A stretch of 64,000 nt of DNA from Luteolibacter sp. LG18 (GTDB lineage Bacteria; Verrucomicrobiota; Verrucomicrobiia; Verrucomicrobiales; Akkermansiaceae). The position numbers were made by a program, and so were the translations under genes. Shown here one piece after another: positions 27,254 through 35,767 of this stretch (within the stretch, counting starts at the first letter, position 1; the number at the start of each line of letters is the position of its first letter). Location of the stretch: assembly GCF_036322585.1 (NCBI RefSeq), contig NZ_AP024600.1, positions 5,394,001 through 5,458,000 on the forward strand. Direction: 5' to 3'. Under the pieces are notes generated by a model. The model did not search any database. It was not told the DNA's origin and saw only the letters and a list, made by a program, of their open reading frames with translations.

Positions 27254-28488
27254 AAATCCTTGTCCTTTCCAACCTGTATCCGCCCCACGAGATCGGAGGC
27301 TATGAGATCCGCTGCCGGGACATCACGGACAACCTGCGGTCCCGCGGGCATGACGTCCGGGTCCTGACCTCCGACCACCGAGTGGAAGGCCGCGCCCCGG
27401 CCCAGGAAGCGCATGTCCACCGGCGCCTCCACATCCATGGCATGTACGGGCATCCCTGGCTGAAAATCCACCGCCTGCACGCGCTGGAGAAACACAACCA
27501 CGCGGTCCTGCGGGAGGAGATCGCGGACTTCCAGCCGGACCTGATCCACGTCTGGAACATGGGCGGCGTCTCCAAATCCCTGCTACTGCGGCTGGAGGGA
27601 CAGAAGATCCCGGTGGTATACGATGTGTCAGACCACTGGATCGCCCGCAGCCTGAAGGCGGACGTCTGGCTTTCCTGGTGGAACGCCCCCGGCTCCAGTC
27701 TCCGCGGGGCCGTTCGCAGCCTGCTGGAAGCCACCGGCATGCGGAGCAGGCTCGATCCCGCCACTCCCACCCGCTCCTGGGATACCCTGGCATTTCCCCA
27801 TATCTATTTCTGCAGCGCCTTCATGCGGGATCACACCGCCGCAAAGGGCTGGCCGGTGAAACACGCCCGGGTGATCCACTGCGGGATCGATACCGCCTCC
27901 TTCGCCGTGAAGCGTTCCCACTCCCGGTTTGAAAAGCTGCTGTGGGTCGGCCGGATCAATGACGACAAGGACCCCTTCACCGCCGTACGGGCACTCGCCG
28001 AAGCACGGAAGCGCGGCCTGGATTCGCTGACGCTGGACCTCTACGGCGGCGGTGATCCCGCTGACCTCGCACGCCTCGAAGCCGAGATCGCCCGGCTGGA
28101 TCTCGGTGCCGTGGTCGCCCGGAGATCGGTCCCGGCCGCCGAGATGAGGGAGCTCTATGCCCAGTACGATGCCCTGCTCTTCACCTCGAACTGGGGCGAG
28201 CCCTTCGCCCTAACGCCGCTGGAGGCCGGGGCCTCCGGCCTGCCGGTCATCAGCTCCCTGGATGGAGGCCAGGCGGAACTCGTGCGCGACGGCGTGAACG
28301 CCATTGCAGCCGGGGCCGGAGATCCTCTCAGCTACGCGGACGGCATTTCACTGCTGGCAGCGGACGCCACCAAACGCGCCGCCATCGCCTCCGCCGCGCG
28401 CGAGGAAATCCTCCGGAAATTCGATCTGGCGGAAATCACCACCCAGATCGAGTCCCTGTTGGTCCAAACCGCCTCCTCCCCGCGCTGA
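27250..28488 (+). CDS. Glycosyltransferase family 4 (last gene of plus arm)
   Basis: 412-residue GT-B enzyme. N-terminal LVLSNLYPPHEIGGYEIRCRDI, donor-side LLWVGRINDDKDPFTAVRAL, then SNWGEPFALTPLEAGASGLPVISS with E-x7-E. The GTG start at 27250 overlaps the GT2 stop (GTGA). It ends 3 nt before the convergent hybrid kinase gene, so transcription presumably runs into it unless a terminator I cannot see lies in the coding end. Sugar specificity is unknown. Confidence 0.9.
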   Translation: MKILVLSNLYPPHEIGGYEIRCRDITDNLRSRGHDVRVLTSDHRVEGRAPAQEAHVHRRLHIHGMYGHPWLKIHRLHALEKHNHAVLREEIADFQPDLIHVWNMGGVSKSLLLRLEGQKIPVVYDVSDHWIARSLKADVWLSWWNAPGSSLRGAVRSLLEATGMRSRLDPATPTRSWDTLAFPHIYFCSAFMRDHTAAKGWPVKHARVIHCGIDTASFAVKRSHSRFEKLLWVGRINDDKDPFTAVRALAEARKRGLDSLTLDLYGGGDPADLARLEAEIARLDLGAVVARRSVPAAEMRELYAQYDALLFTSNWGEPFALTPLEAGASGLPVISSLDGGQAELVRDGVNAIAAGAGDPLSYADGISLLAADATKRAAIASAAREEILRKFDLAEITTQIESLLVQTASSPR

Positions 28489-28491
28489 ATC

Positions 28492-31008
28492 TCACCGGGC
28501 CACCTCCAGCAATCCGATCCGCTCCAAGACGCCCTCGAGGGACTCGGGTTTGACGGGTTTCGAAAGGTAGTGGTCCATCCCCGCGGACAAGCATGCCTTC
28601 CGGTCATCCTCCGAGGCATTCCCCGTAACCGCCACCAGTGGCAGCAACACCGCCGCCTCTCCCACCATGCCCGCGCGGATCCGCTTCGCCACCTCCACGC
28701 CATCCAGCCCCGGCATGCGCATGTCCAGCAGCACGGCATCCGGCACCTCGGGCGCGGCCTTCAAGTAATCGATCGCCTTCAGCCCGTCGGCTACGATGTC
28801 CGCCTGAATACCCAGCTTCCCGAGCATCAGGGACATCAGGCGCGCGTTGATCGGTTGGTCCTCCGCCACGAGAATGCGGCAGCCATGCCGGGCCACGAGC
28901 GGACACGGCCTCCGCGGCACCACCGCCACAGCCCCTTCCTTCGCCTCCACATAGGGCACCCAGAACGTGAAGATGGCTCCCCGGCCGGTGGCGATCCCGT
29001 CGATCCCTCCCCCCATCGCCGTGACCAGCCGCTTGCAGATCGACAACCCCAACCCGGTGCCGCCATGAGTCCGGGTGGAGGAAAGATCTGTCTGATAGAA
29101 GGGCTCGAACAAATGCGCGCGCTGCTCCTCGGAGAAACCCGGTCCGGTGTCCCGCACCGAGATCTCCAGCCTGCCTTCCGCCGCCTCCAGATTCACCGAG
29201 ACCTGCCCCCGCAGGGTAAACTTCACCGCGTTGCCCACCAGGTTCATCAAGACCTGCCGGAACCGCGCCGAATCCCCCATGATCCTCTCCGGCACTCCTC
29301 CGCCAATCGTCGTTTGCAGCACCATCCCCTTCGCCCTGGCCTCCGGCTCCAGAAGGATGACGGTCTCCCGCACCATCCTCCCCACGTCGAACGCCCGGCT
29401 CTCCAGCTCCAGTATCCCGCTCTCGATCCGGGAGAAATCCAGGATATCGCTGATCAGGGACAACAGAATGTCCCCGCTCCGTTCGATGATCGCGACATAC
29501 TCGCGCTGCCGCTCATCCAGCCGCTCATCCTTGAGCAGCCGCGCGAACCCGAGGATGCCGTTGAGTGGAGTGCGGATCTCGTGGCTCATGGTCGCGAGAA
29601 AGAGCGTCTTCGCCTCGTTGGCGCGCTCCGCCTCCTCCTTTGACCGCCGGATCTCGGCCTCCGCCTCACGCCGCATCGTCACGTCCCGGATGATCTGCTG
29701 GACCAGCATCTCTCCTTCCAGCATCACCCGGCTCGTCGCCACCTCCGCGGGAAAGGCGGAGCCATCCTTCCGGACGATCGTGACCTCATGAAAATCCGAC
29801 GGTTCCTCCGCCAGCATCGCCTTCGCCAACCCCGGCTCGCTCCCGCATCCCACCAGACCGGACATGTTCACGCCGATCAACTCCTCCCGCGTGTAGCCGG
29901 TCATCCGGCATGCGGACCGGTTCGCCTCCAGGATGCGTCCGCCGCCATCGTGCAGAATGATCCCATCGATGGACTCCTCGAACACCAGCCGGAACCTCAG
30001 CTCCCGGTTCAAGACCTCCTTCTCCACCCTCCGCCGCGCCGAAAGATCCCGCGCCATCACCTGAACGTGCGCCGCCCCCTCGATGTCGAAACGACTGGCG
30101 ACGATCTCCGCCGGAAACCGGCTGCCATCCACCCGCCTCAGCTCGAACTCCATCCGGCAATACCCCGTCCGCCTCAGCTCCCGCAGCGCCGCCTTGGCCA
30201 CCACAGCCGACTCGGGAGGAATCAGACCGGGAACCTTCATCCGCAACAACCACCCCTTCCGAAAACCGAACATCCTTTCCGCGGATTGATTCGCCTCGAT
30301 GATCTGCCCCGAGAAATCATGGATGAGGATGGCATCCGCGGAGGACCGGAAGAACGCCCCCAGCCGCGCCTCCTCACGCAGCACATCCCTCCGGGAGCGT
30401 CGGCTGGCCTCCTCCCGGCCGATGAGATGGGCCAGCATATCCAGAATCCGCAGACATCCCTCATCCGGCGCCACATCTCCGTGGAACAAGACCGCGAGCG
30501 CGCCGATCACCTCTCCATTCCTCACGACCGGGTGCCCCACATAGGATTGAAACCCGGCGGACTTCACCAGCGGATCGAGGATGGAATAGTCCGTCCCCGC
30601 TAGATGGCGGACGACCTTCGTCCCTCCCATCCACTCCGAGATGATCGTTTCGAAGCATATCCGGCCGGGTGCCTTGTCCTCCACCGGCACCGTTTCCGCC
30701 ACACGCCATCGGCAATCCCGCCATAACTTCCCCGAAGAGATTCGCGAATAGACGGCCGCGTCCGCCCCCAACAACTCCCCTGCCGCCGCCACCAGGTGCT
30801 GGAGATTCCGAAGCAAATCCTCCCCCAGCGAGCCGATCGCCTCGATCACGCCCGAAAGGAGGGCGGAATCACCGTCATGGCGGGTGGAACCCGCCACCGG
30901 AACAGATGAGCATCCACGTTTTTTCATCCGGGCATCACAAGTGGGATCTCCGTCGTCACTGGACCGGAATCTGCCAGATTCCACAGCTCCCCGCAACGCC
31001 GCGCTCAT
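28492..31008 (-). CDS. Soluble hybrid sensor histidine kinase (GAF, 2 PAS, HisKA, HATPase, REC)
   Basis: About 838 residues with no transmembrane helix. An N-terminal GAF-type sensor (about 40-205) is followed by two PAS domains (ILIHDFSGQIIEANQSAERMFGF and IILHDGGGRILEANRSACRMTGY), then HisKA with His about 476 (MSHEIRTPLNGILGF), HATPase with GGTGLGLSIC, and one receiver with acceptor Asp about 762 (VLLDMRMPGLDGVEV) and LSKP. The start is ATG 31008, because GGAGGA lies 7 nt upstream; an in-frame GTG at 31023 overlaps that Shine-Dalgarno and is rejected. A divergent Hpt gene starts 65 bp away, giving a second kinase/Hpt pair next to the polysaccharide locus. The signal is probably cytoplasmic. 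Confidence 0.92.
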   Translation of the reverse strand: MSAALRGAVESGRFRSSDDGDPTCDARMKKRGCSSVPVAGSTRHDGDSALLSGVIEAIGSLGEDLLRNLQHLVAAAGELLGADAAVYSRISSGKLWRDCRWRVAETVPVEDKAPGRICFETIISEWMGGTKVVRHLAGTDYSILDPLVKSAGFQSYVGHPVVRNGEVIGALAVLFHGDVAPDEGCLRILDMLAHLIGREEASRRSRRDVLREEARLGAFFRSSADAILIHDFSGQIIEANQSAERMFGFRKGWLLRMKVPGLIPPESAVVAKAALRELRRTGYCRMEFELRRVDGSRFPAEIVASRFDIEGAAHVQVMARDLSARRRVEKEVLNRELRFRLVFEESIDGIILHDGGGRILEANRSACRMTGYTREELIGVNMSGLVGCGSEPGLAKAMLAEEPSDFHEVTIVRKDGSAFPAEVATSRVMLEGEMLVQQIIRDVTMRREAEAEIRRSKEEAERANEAKTLFLATMSHEIRTPLNGILGFARLLKDERLDERQREYVAIIERSGDILLSLISDILDFSRIESGILELESRAFDVGRMVRETVILLEPEARAKGMVLQTTIGGGVPERIMGDSARFRQVLMNLVGNAVKFTLRGQVSVNLEAAEGRLEISVRDTGPGFSEEQRAHLFEPFYQTDLSSTRTHGGTGLGLSICKRLVTAMGGGIDGIATGRGAIFTFWVPYVEAKEGAVAVVPRRPCPLVARHGCRILVAEDQPINARLMSLMLGKLGIQADIVADGLKAIDYLKAAPEVPDAVLLDMRMPGLDGVEVAKRIRAGMVGEAAVLLPLVAVTGNASEDDRKACLSAGMDHYLSKPVKPESLEGVLERIGLLEVAR

Positions 31009-31072
31009 GCAATCATCCTCCACGGATGACTTGTCCTCCCCACCCGATGCATTACGCTACCCATGATATACC

Positions 31073-31420
31073 ATGGCCGATCCCATCGATCAACACCACC
31101 TCGCCATCCTCGGCGGACTCGATGATCCGGAACTCCGCGAACTGATCGGCGAATTCGTCTCCGACCTACGGACCCAATCCGACGAGCTCACAGCCTTGGC
31201 AAGCGTCCCCGGCCGCAGCGAGCCATCCCCTGAAGCAAGGGAGATTGCCCACAAGATCCGCGGCTTGGCCGGCTCGCTGGGCTTCACCCCGCTGGCCGAG
31301 GTGGCCGCAGCCTACGATAGCAACCAGCCCTCGCTTCCGCTCGAAACATGGCTTCAAACCTTGGGCGAGGCGATTCACAAGGCCACCACCGCGTGGCACG
31401 ACCTCATCGCCTCCCCATGA
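31073..31420 (+). CDS. Hpt (histidine phosphotransfer) domain protein
   Basis: 115-residue helical protein with the phosphotransfer site H-K-I-R-G (EIAHKIRGLAGSLGF). It is transcribed divergently from the hybrid kinase at 28.5-31.0 kb, which ends in a receiver and lacks an Hpt domain; the two are very likely relay partners. The ATG at 31073 is 65 bp from the kinase ATG, leaving a compact shared promoter region. The terminal regulator of the relay is not obvious; the single-domain receiver at 23.6 kb is one candidate. Confidence 0.85.
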   Translation: MADPIDQHHLAILGGLDDPELRELIGEFVSDLRTQSDELTALASVPGRSEPSPEAREIAHKIRGLAGSLGFTPLAEVAAAYDSNQPSLPLETWLQTLGEAIHKATTAWHDLIASP

Positions 31421-31844
31421 TGTAAGCTTCCCTTGAGCTGGCGATAGCTCTCCGGCGATCGTCCACAAAAGCTGTGGAACACGATGCGGAGGTGCTCGGC
31501 ATTCCGAAAGCCAGCCCGGTGGACAATGTGTTTGATCGGCAAGTCGGTTTCTTTGAGTAACCTGGCGGCTCGGTTGATGCGGCAATGCTGAATTCCCTCA
31601 AGGACAGTCCGACCTGTAACCACCTTGAATCTGCGATCCAGCGTGCGGCGAGGCCCCCCACATGCCGGGCTACCGCCGGAACATCTACGATTCCGTGGCT
31701 AAAGTTCCAGATGAACTCCACGGCCGATTTCACCGTCTCGTCCTCGATTTCCGCCACTCCTTCTTTCGGCCCTTTGGGTTGATCCGAAAGGACGTGTGAC
31801 AATAGCCCGATCGGCCGTCGCCGCTCTTCATGCTGCCTTTCCAC
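31375..31844 (-). pseudogene. Remnant of AraC/XylR-family transcription regulator (frameshifted, N-terminus lost)
   Basis: Two overlapping frames together give an AraC-type DNA-binding domain. The first reads AVEFIWNFSHGIVDVPAVARHVG; after one missing G in a run of six Gs (31650s) the other frame continues PRRTLDRRFKVVTGRTVLEG and then RAARLLKETDLPIKHIVHRAGF and PESYR. The ligand-binding N-terminal domain (about 270 residues in XylR-type members) is absent, because no homologous sequence is found upstream of about 31.84 kb. The gene is therefore both truncated and frameshifted, although the frameshift alone could be a sequencing error. It sits at the boundary of the accessory region. Confidence 0.7.
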
Positions 31845-31854
31845 CTAAAAAATG

Positions 31855-31886
31855 CCACCCCGCCGGAGTTTCCTCCGGCGGGGTGG
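31855..31886 (-). terminator. Rho-independent terminator of secreted-protein gene
   Basis: A 13-bp perfect stem (CCACCCCGCCGGA at 31855-31867 pairing with 31874-31886) has a 6-nt loop. It is followed on the minus strand by a run of six Ts. It lies 35 nt after the stop of the gene ending at 31922. Confidence 0.85.
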
Positions 31887-31921
31887 TAAGATTCCTTTGG
31901 GACGGGCGAATTTCGCCCGAG

Positions 31922-32887
31922 TTACGGCTGCTGCAGCACGTAGTCGATCAACTGGAGCGTCGGCTTCGGCAGCTCCAGCACGTTGATCTCCTTGCACGTC
32001 GCTGAGGTAGAGCCGCGGCGCTCTTCCACGCCGAGCTTGGTAATGACCAGCGCCGAGCCGTCCTTCTGGGGCCTGGTCTCATACTCCACCCGCGCGGTCG
32101 TGCTGCCCTTGCGGCGGAACTGCACGAAGTTGAAGATCCCGATCCCCATGTCCCGCACGGAGTGGTTGGGCGGTGCTTCGCAGCAGTATTGAAGGGCCAC
32201 CACCTGGTCGAGCGGGTCGGTCACGATGTAGAGGCGGTTGAAGGTCACCCCGGTCATCCCGACCGGGAAGTCGAACGAACCATCGTAGGAGTGGTAGTAG
32301 AAGCTCTTCTTCGGGAAGCCGGGCATGCCAACCGGCACCCGGGCCTTGGCGGGCTTTAGCCCCTTCAACTGCGGCACCGCGTCGACGAAGGTCGGCAACG
32401 CCGTGAGGTAGGGTTGGGAGAGGATGGTGCTGCCGCTGCCGAAATCGGATTGAGCGTGCGGAGGCAGCTTCCACGTTCCCACGCCCGCCATCACCGGACG
32501 CAGGACGGTGGCGAGGTCCTCGGAGGCGGTCTTGTATTCCTTGTTGTCGGCCCAACCGGGATCGAGGCTGATGCGGGCGTAATCCGCCGGGCGTTGCAGG
32601 AAGTTCTTCCGCACCTCGGCCAGGCGGGTGGACTCGCCTTCGATCAAGGGCGCGAAGGTGGGCGCGGCGGTTGCCGAGGAGCCCAAGCCCTTCAAGGCGG
32701 TGCCATACTGGTCGCAGAGGGTGTCGATGGAGGCCTGGTCCTTCTTGGTGCGGAGCAGGCGGTCGAATTGTCCGCGTGAATCGAGGAACCGGGTGACCAG
32801 TTCGGTTTCGGATTTCGGTGGCTGCGGCTCGGCCCAGGCGACCGGCAGCAGACTGAGGATGACGAGGAAAGAGGAGAAACGGATCAT
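31922..32887 (-). CDS. Secreted protein of unknown function
   Basis: About 321 residues. A signal peptide (MIRFSSFLVILSLLPVAWA) is followed by a mature domain without a recognised family. Visible features are an N-terminal helical part (residues 25-115) and a C-terminal part rich in beta-type sequence (YYHSYDGSFDFPVGMTGVTFNRLYIVTD, then QYCCEAPPNHSV with adjacent cysteines). The ATG at 32887 is chosen because it directly precedes the signal peptide; upstream in-frame sequence looks non-coding. A strong terminator follows. It lies beside two other small envelope-type genes (GYF_2 and zinc-finger-like). I cannot assign a function. Confidence 0.6.
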   Translation of the reverse strand: MIRFSSFLVILSLLPVAWAEPQPPKSETELVTRFLDSRGQFDRLLRTKKDQASIDTLCDQYGTALKGLGSSATAAPTFAPLIEGESTRLAEVRKNFLQRPADYARISLDPGWADNKEYKTASEDLATVLRPVMAGVGTWKLPPHAQSDFGSGSTILSQPYLTALPTFVDAVPQLKGLKPAKARVPVGMPGFPKKSFYYHSYDGSFDFPVGMTGVTFNRLYIVTDPLDQVVALQYCCEAPPNHSVRDMGIGIFNFVQFRRKGSTTARVEYETRPQKDGSALVITKLGVEERRGSTSATCKEINVLELPKPTLQLIDYVLQQP

Positions 32888-32975
32888 TGTGATGATGGAA
32901 ATTGGGAACCGATGGAAAATGCTCACATTCACTGGAGTCGGAGGAAGCGTGGGCCCTACCACTTCGCTTTGGTCA

Positions 32976-33413
32976 TCAGCCGGCCTCCGCCAGGACGCCC
33001 ACAACCACGATGCCGAGGACCAAAACACCCGCGGAGCAGCAGAGGAGTGCCTTCCCATGCCAACGGGCTTTCGCACTCTTGGAGCAGAACAGGACGATCA
33101 TCGAGAGCACGAGGTGAACCAGAGCGACGTAGCCCATCTTCCCTGGCAGCAACGATAGGAAAAAGGCCGCCCAGCCACCGCAGATCCATGTCCACGGTTC
33201 GTCCTTGCTGACCGGATCGACCGTGGGTGGCGGGGTATGGGACGTCAGGGGCGGTGGCATGCCGAAGAGCTGCCAGAGCGGTGTCCAGTCCGGCCAACCC
33301 TCCTGCCAGGCGAGGTCGCTGGCGGTGAGCATGCCGCTTTCGAACATGGAGCGGAGCTGGTCTTCGGTGAAGGGACCGAGCTGCTTGCCGTCCTTGCCGA
33401 TGAAGATGTTCAT
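32976..33413 (-). CDS. GYF_2 (DUF4339) domain membrane protein
   Basis: 145 residues. The N-terminal 50 residues match the GYF_2/DUF4339 module (IGKDGKQLGPFTEDQLRSMF ... WQEGWPDWTPL), a putative peptide-binding domain that often precedes membrane segments. A proline-rich linker and two to three hydrophobic helices follow (for example ICGGWAAFFLSLLPG and ALLCCSAGVLVLGIVVVGVL). The biological role is unknown. It is on the same strand as the zinc-finger-like gene upstream (60 nt) and the secreted protein downstream (88 nt), possibly one transcript. Confidence 0.75.
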   Translation of the reverse strand: MNIFIGKDGKQLGPFTEDQLRSMFESGMLTASDLAWQEGWPDWTPLWQLFGMPPPLTSHTPPPTVDPVSKDEPWTWICGGWAAFFLSLLPGKMGYVALVHLVLSMIVLFCSKSAKARWHGKALLCCSAGVLVLGIVVVGVLAEAG

Positions 33414-33473
33414 GGGATGAAGAATCAGGGGCGAATGGTTTCAATGACGGTGAGGTTCATGGCGGATTCGGCA

Positions 33474-34046
33474 TCAGGGGATGCGGAACACACCGGAGCC
33501 CTTGCAGACCGGGCAAGGGCCGGGCACCGAGCTGGTGCCCTTGCAATCCGGACACAGCACGATGTGGCCGGAGTTGGTCTCGATGGTCCCGCGCCCAATA
33601 CAGAGAGGACAGCTCTTGGGGGCCCGGCCGGTTCCTTTGCAGGGGACACAGGGCTTGCCGTCGGCGCTGTGGATGAGCTTCTGAACCTCCTGCGCGGCGA
33701 ACTGCTTGGCGGACAACATTGGCGGCGCGGGAGCCTCCGGCGTGGGCACGTACCACGGCATGAGCTTGGGAAACGAGTAGCTCGCCACGCCCAGGAGCGA
33801 GAGCATCAGGGCGACGATGGCGAGCACATGGATCCGCTTGACCCGGCTGGCAGCCGGGCGCGGAGCCTGAGCAGGCAAGGTCGGCGGCAGCGCGACGACC
33901 GCGGGCACTAGCGGCACCGCCACTCCCTCATCCACCATCGGCACAAGGAATCCCTGCTGGCAGGCCGGGCACGGCGCGACCTGCCCGGCTTGTTCCGGCT
34001 CCGCGGAGATCCGGGTGTGGCAGTGAGGACAGTGGAATTTGGGCAT
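33474..34046 (-). CDS. Membrane protein with N-terminal zinc ribbon and DnaJ-type CXXCXGXG repeats
   Basis: About 190 residues. The N-terminal zinc ribbon has the cysteine pairs CPHC and CPAC. A single membrane helix (VLAIVALMLSLLGVASYSF) lies near residue 95. The C-terminal region carries four DnaJ-like cysteine motifs (CVPCKGTG, CPLCIGRG, CPDCKGTS, CPVCKGSG), which in DnaJ bind two zinc ions. This suggests a membrane-tethered zinc-binding or protein-handling module. The ATG at 34046 is 20 nt from a palindromic operator shared with a divergent XRE regulator. Molecular function is not known. Confidence 0.7.
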   Translation of the reverse strand: MPKFHCPHCHTRISAEPEQAGQVAPCPACQQGFLVPMVDEGVAVPLVPAVVALPPTLPAQAPRPAASRVKRIHVLAIVALMLSLLGVASYSFPKLMPWYVPTPEAPAPPMLSAKQFAAQEVQKLIHSADGKPCVPCKGTGRAPKSCPLCIGRGTIETNSGHIVLCPDCKGTSSVPGPCPVCKGSGVFRIP

Positions 34047-34065
34047 GGGAGGAAATGCCTCAGCA

Positions 34066-34085
34066 TACTTCACAGCCGTGAAGTA
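34066..34085. promoter_or_regulatory. Palindromic operator candidate between divergent genes
   Basis: TACTTCAC-AGCC-GTGAAGTA is a perfect 8-bp inverted repeat with a 4-bp spacer. It lies between the zinc-finger-like gene (start 34046) and the XRE regulator (start 34121). Size, symmetry and location suit a dimeric XRE-family repressor controlling both genes. Confidence 0.6.
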
Positions 34086-34120
34086 AATGTCAAGCAAGCC
34101 ACCCGCCTACGGTCTGGCGC

Positions 34121-34369
34121 GTGAATTCACAAGATTGGCCCGAAAGCTTCATCCGCGCTGTTTGCGGTGTGATCCGCAAACGTCGCGAGGAGATGGGCCT
34201 TTCTGTTTACTACGTGTCACAGAACAGCGGAGTCTCGCAGCAGGCCATCGGATACATCGAAAAGGGGATGCGTCGCCCCAGCTTCGAGTCGCTTGTCAGA
34301 ATCAGCAAAGGAATGAACCTGAAGCTCTCAGAGATCATCGCTGAAGCTGAATCCGGCTGGAAGCGTTGA
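34121..34369 (+). CDS. XRE-family HTH transcriptional regulator
   Basis: 82 residues, almost entirely a Cro/C1-type helix-turn-helix (VIRKRREEMGLSVYYVSQNSGVSQQAIGYIEKGMRRPSFESLVRISKGMNL). The GTG start at 34121 fits the beginning of the domain. It is divergent from the zinc-finger-like gene with a symmetric operator in between, so autoregulation and repression of the neighbour are likely. Such small regulators are common on mobile elements. Confidence 0.85.
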   Translation: MNSQDWPESFIRAVCGVIRKRREEMGLSVYYVSQNSGVSQQAIGYIEKGMRRPSFESLVRISKGMNLKLSEIIAEAESGWKR

Positions 34370-34398
34370 CCACTTCTGCGTCCCGACTCAGGGAGCTA

Positions 34399-35145
34399 TC
34401 ATTCGATGTCCTCTCTCCTCCGAATAAATACCGGAACAATCAGCTCACTTGAGGCGGTCACGCCTCGATGCGCAATCTCCACCATCGTCCCCACCGGCGG
34501 CAGGTGATGGTCGTCCGGGATCTTCACCGTGCAGCTCACCGGCCTTCCGTGCTCGGACAGTCCTTTCACGACGATCCGACGTGCACCGGCGAACCCGATC
34601 ACCCGACCGGTCATCGAAGGACGGAACGACAGCTTCCGGGATGAAGGAGCCCGCTCCCCTTCCCCGCTCCAGCAGGGCTCGCCGAGGGGCTTGAACACGA
34701 TGCCCTTGCGGCGCTCGCCACGCAGCACCTCGAACAGCGTCTCCTTCTCCCAGCGGAGCCGGGCGGTCGCCACCTGACAAATCGACCAACGGTCCCGGCC
34801 GTGAAGCAGATCGCTCAGCCGGTCGAGACGCTGTCGCAGTGGCAGCGCCGTGAGGTCGCCTCCGGCGAGTTCCAACAGGTCGAAGGCGTGGAAGGTGTCG
34901 TCCACCAATTCGCCATCGAGGAGGCAGTCCAAGCCCAGCGCGAGGGCGGACAACTTCAGTCGGCCCGGGATCGCCACGACCTTGCCGAGGCGATCCCACG
35001 CGGTGATCCGGCCACCCGCGCCATGTAACCGCAGCCGAGCGCCGTCGAGTTCTTCCTGGGCGCACCAATCGGAAGACTGGATCAGCTCCATCGCGCCGGC
35101 TTCGTCGATGGGCGTGAAGGGTTCGCAAGGCAGGAGCCGCTGCAT
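34399..35145 (-). CDS. ATP-dependent DNA ligase-like protein with altered nucleotidyl-acceptor motif
   Basis: About 248 residues, the minimal size for a nucleotidyltransferase plus OB-fold ligase. Recognisable motifs are III (TFHAFDLLEL), IV (RKGIVFKPLG) and a C-terminal OB fold (SCTVKIPDDHHLPPVG ... VFIRRREDIE). In motif I (K-x-D-G-x-R) the segment reads EELDGAR: the adenylated Lys is replaced by Glu (codon GAA), and motif V reads RKLSFRPS instead of K-x-K. The protein may therefore be inactive in self-adenylation, or use a pre-adenylated nick. The ATG at 35145 is the first codon compatible with the family N-terminus (LPCEPFTPI). It lies downstream of a strong terminator, so it has its own promoter. 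Confidence 0.65.
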   Translation of the reverse strand: MQRLLPCEPFTPIDEAGAMELIQSSDWCAQEELDGARLRLHGAGGRITAWDRLGKVVAIPGRLKLSALALGLDCLLDGELVDDTFHAFDLLELAGGDLTALPLRQRLDRLSDLLHGRDRWSICQVATARLRWEKETLFEVLRGERRKGIVFKPLGEPCWSGEGERAPSSRKLSFRPSMTGRVIGFAGARRIVVKGLSEHGRPVSCTVKIPDDHHLPPVGTMVEIAHRGVTASSELIVPVFIRRREDIE

Positions 35146-35250
35146 TCCGGGATCATGGACGGACTTCCGGGGATGATCGGGAGACGGAACATCAAGAAGC
35201 AAAGAGAGGGAGGAATTCACGAAGAAGAGGTCGAAGGGTAAAAAGCAAAC

Positions 35251-35280
35251 AGGGCGGCCCGGCGATGGCCGGGCCGCCCT
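35251..35280 (-). terminator. Rho-independent terminator after RadC-like gene
   Basis: 13-bp perfect GC-rich stem (AGGGCGGCCCGGC at 35251-35263, loop GATG, mate at 35268-35280), followed on the minus strand by a T-rich stretch. It separates the DUF932-RadC transcript from the ligase-like gene. Confidence 0.85.
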
Positions 35281-35305
35281 GTCGGGTTGTTGTTGCAGTC
35301 GTGGG

Positions 35306-35767
35306 TTATAGCGCACCTGAACCACGAAAGGAGTGGTGGGCATCGCGGCCGATGATGACGTGGTCGTGGAAGGCCAGGTGGAGCAGCTCCGCGGCTTCGC
35401 GCAGGCGGCGTGTCTCCCGTTCATCGGCCCCGCTGGGCGAGGGATCGCCGGAGGGATGATTGTGGACCACGACGAAGCCGTAGCCCGCCGCCACGATCAC
35501 CGGGCGGAACACCTCGCGGGGATGGAACAGCGATTCATTGAGTAATCCAATGGTCACCAGATTCCAGCCCACCAGGTGCATGCGGGTATCGAGGACGAAC
35601 ACCACCACATGCTCCTTGGCCGGGTCGAACCAAGGCGCGGAGGCGATCTCGTCGTGCCACGCGGCGACAACCGCTTCCGGATGATCGAGCTTCCGCACGG
35701 GTCCGGGAGTGTCCTCCCGCACCCGCGCGACGCGGAACTGGCCGATGGAGTCGCGAGCCGGGTTCAT
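35306..35767 (-). CDS. RadC-like JAB-domain protein
   Basis: 153 residues. The JAB/MPN metalloprotease-like signature is complete: VVVHNHPSGDPSPSGADERET, with the H-x-H and Asp expected to bind zinc, followed by AFHDHVIIGRDAHHSFRGSGAL. It has only the JAB domain, without the N-terminal UPF0758 helix-hairpin-helix, as is typical of RadC homologues on plasmids, phages and islands. The start overlaps the DUF932 stop (ATGA), so the two are coupled. Its molecular role is unsettled even in well-studied homologues. Confidence 0.87.
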   Translation of the reverse strand: MNPARDSIGQFRVARVREDTPGPVRKLDHPEAVVAAWHDEIASAPWFDPAKEHVVVFVLDTRMHLVGWNLVTIGLLNESLFHPREVFRPVIVAAGYGFVVVHNHPSGDPSPSGADERETRRLREAAELLHLAFHDHVIIGRDAHHSFRGSGAL

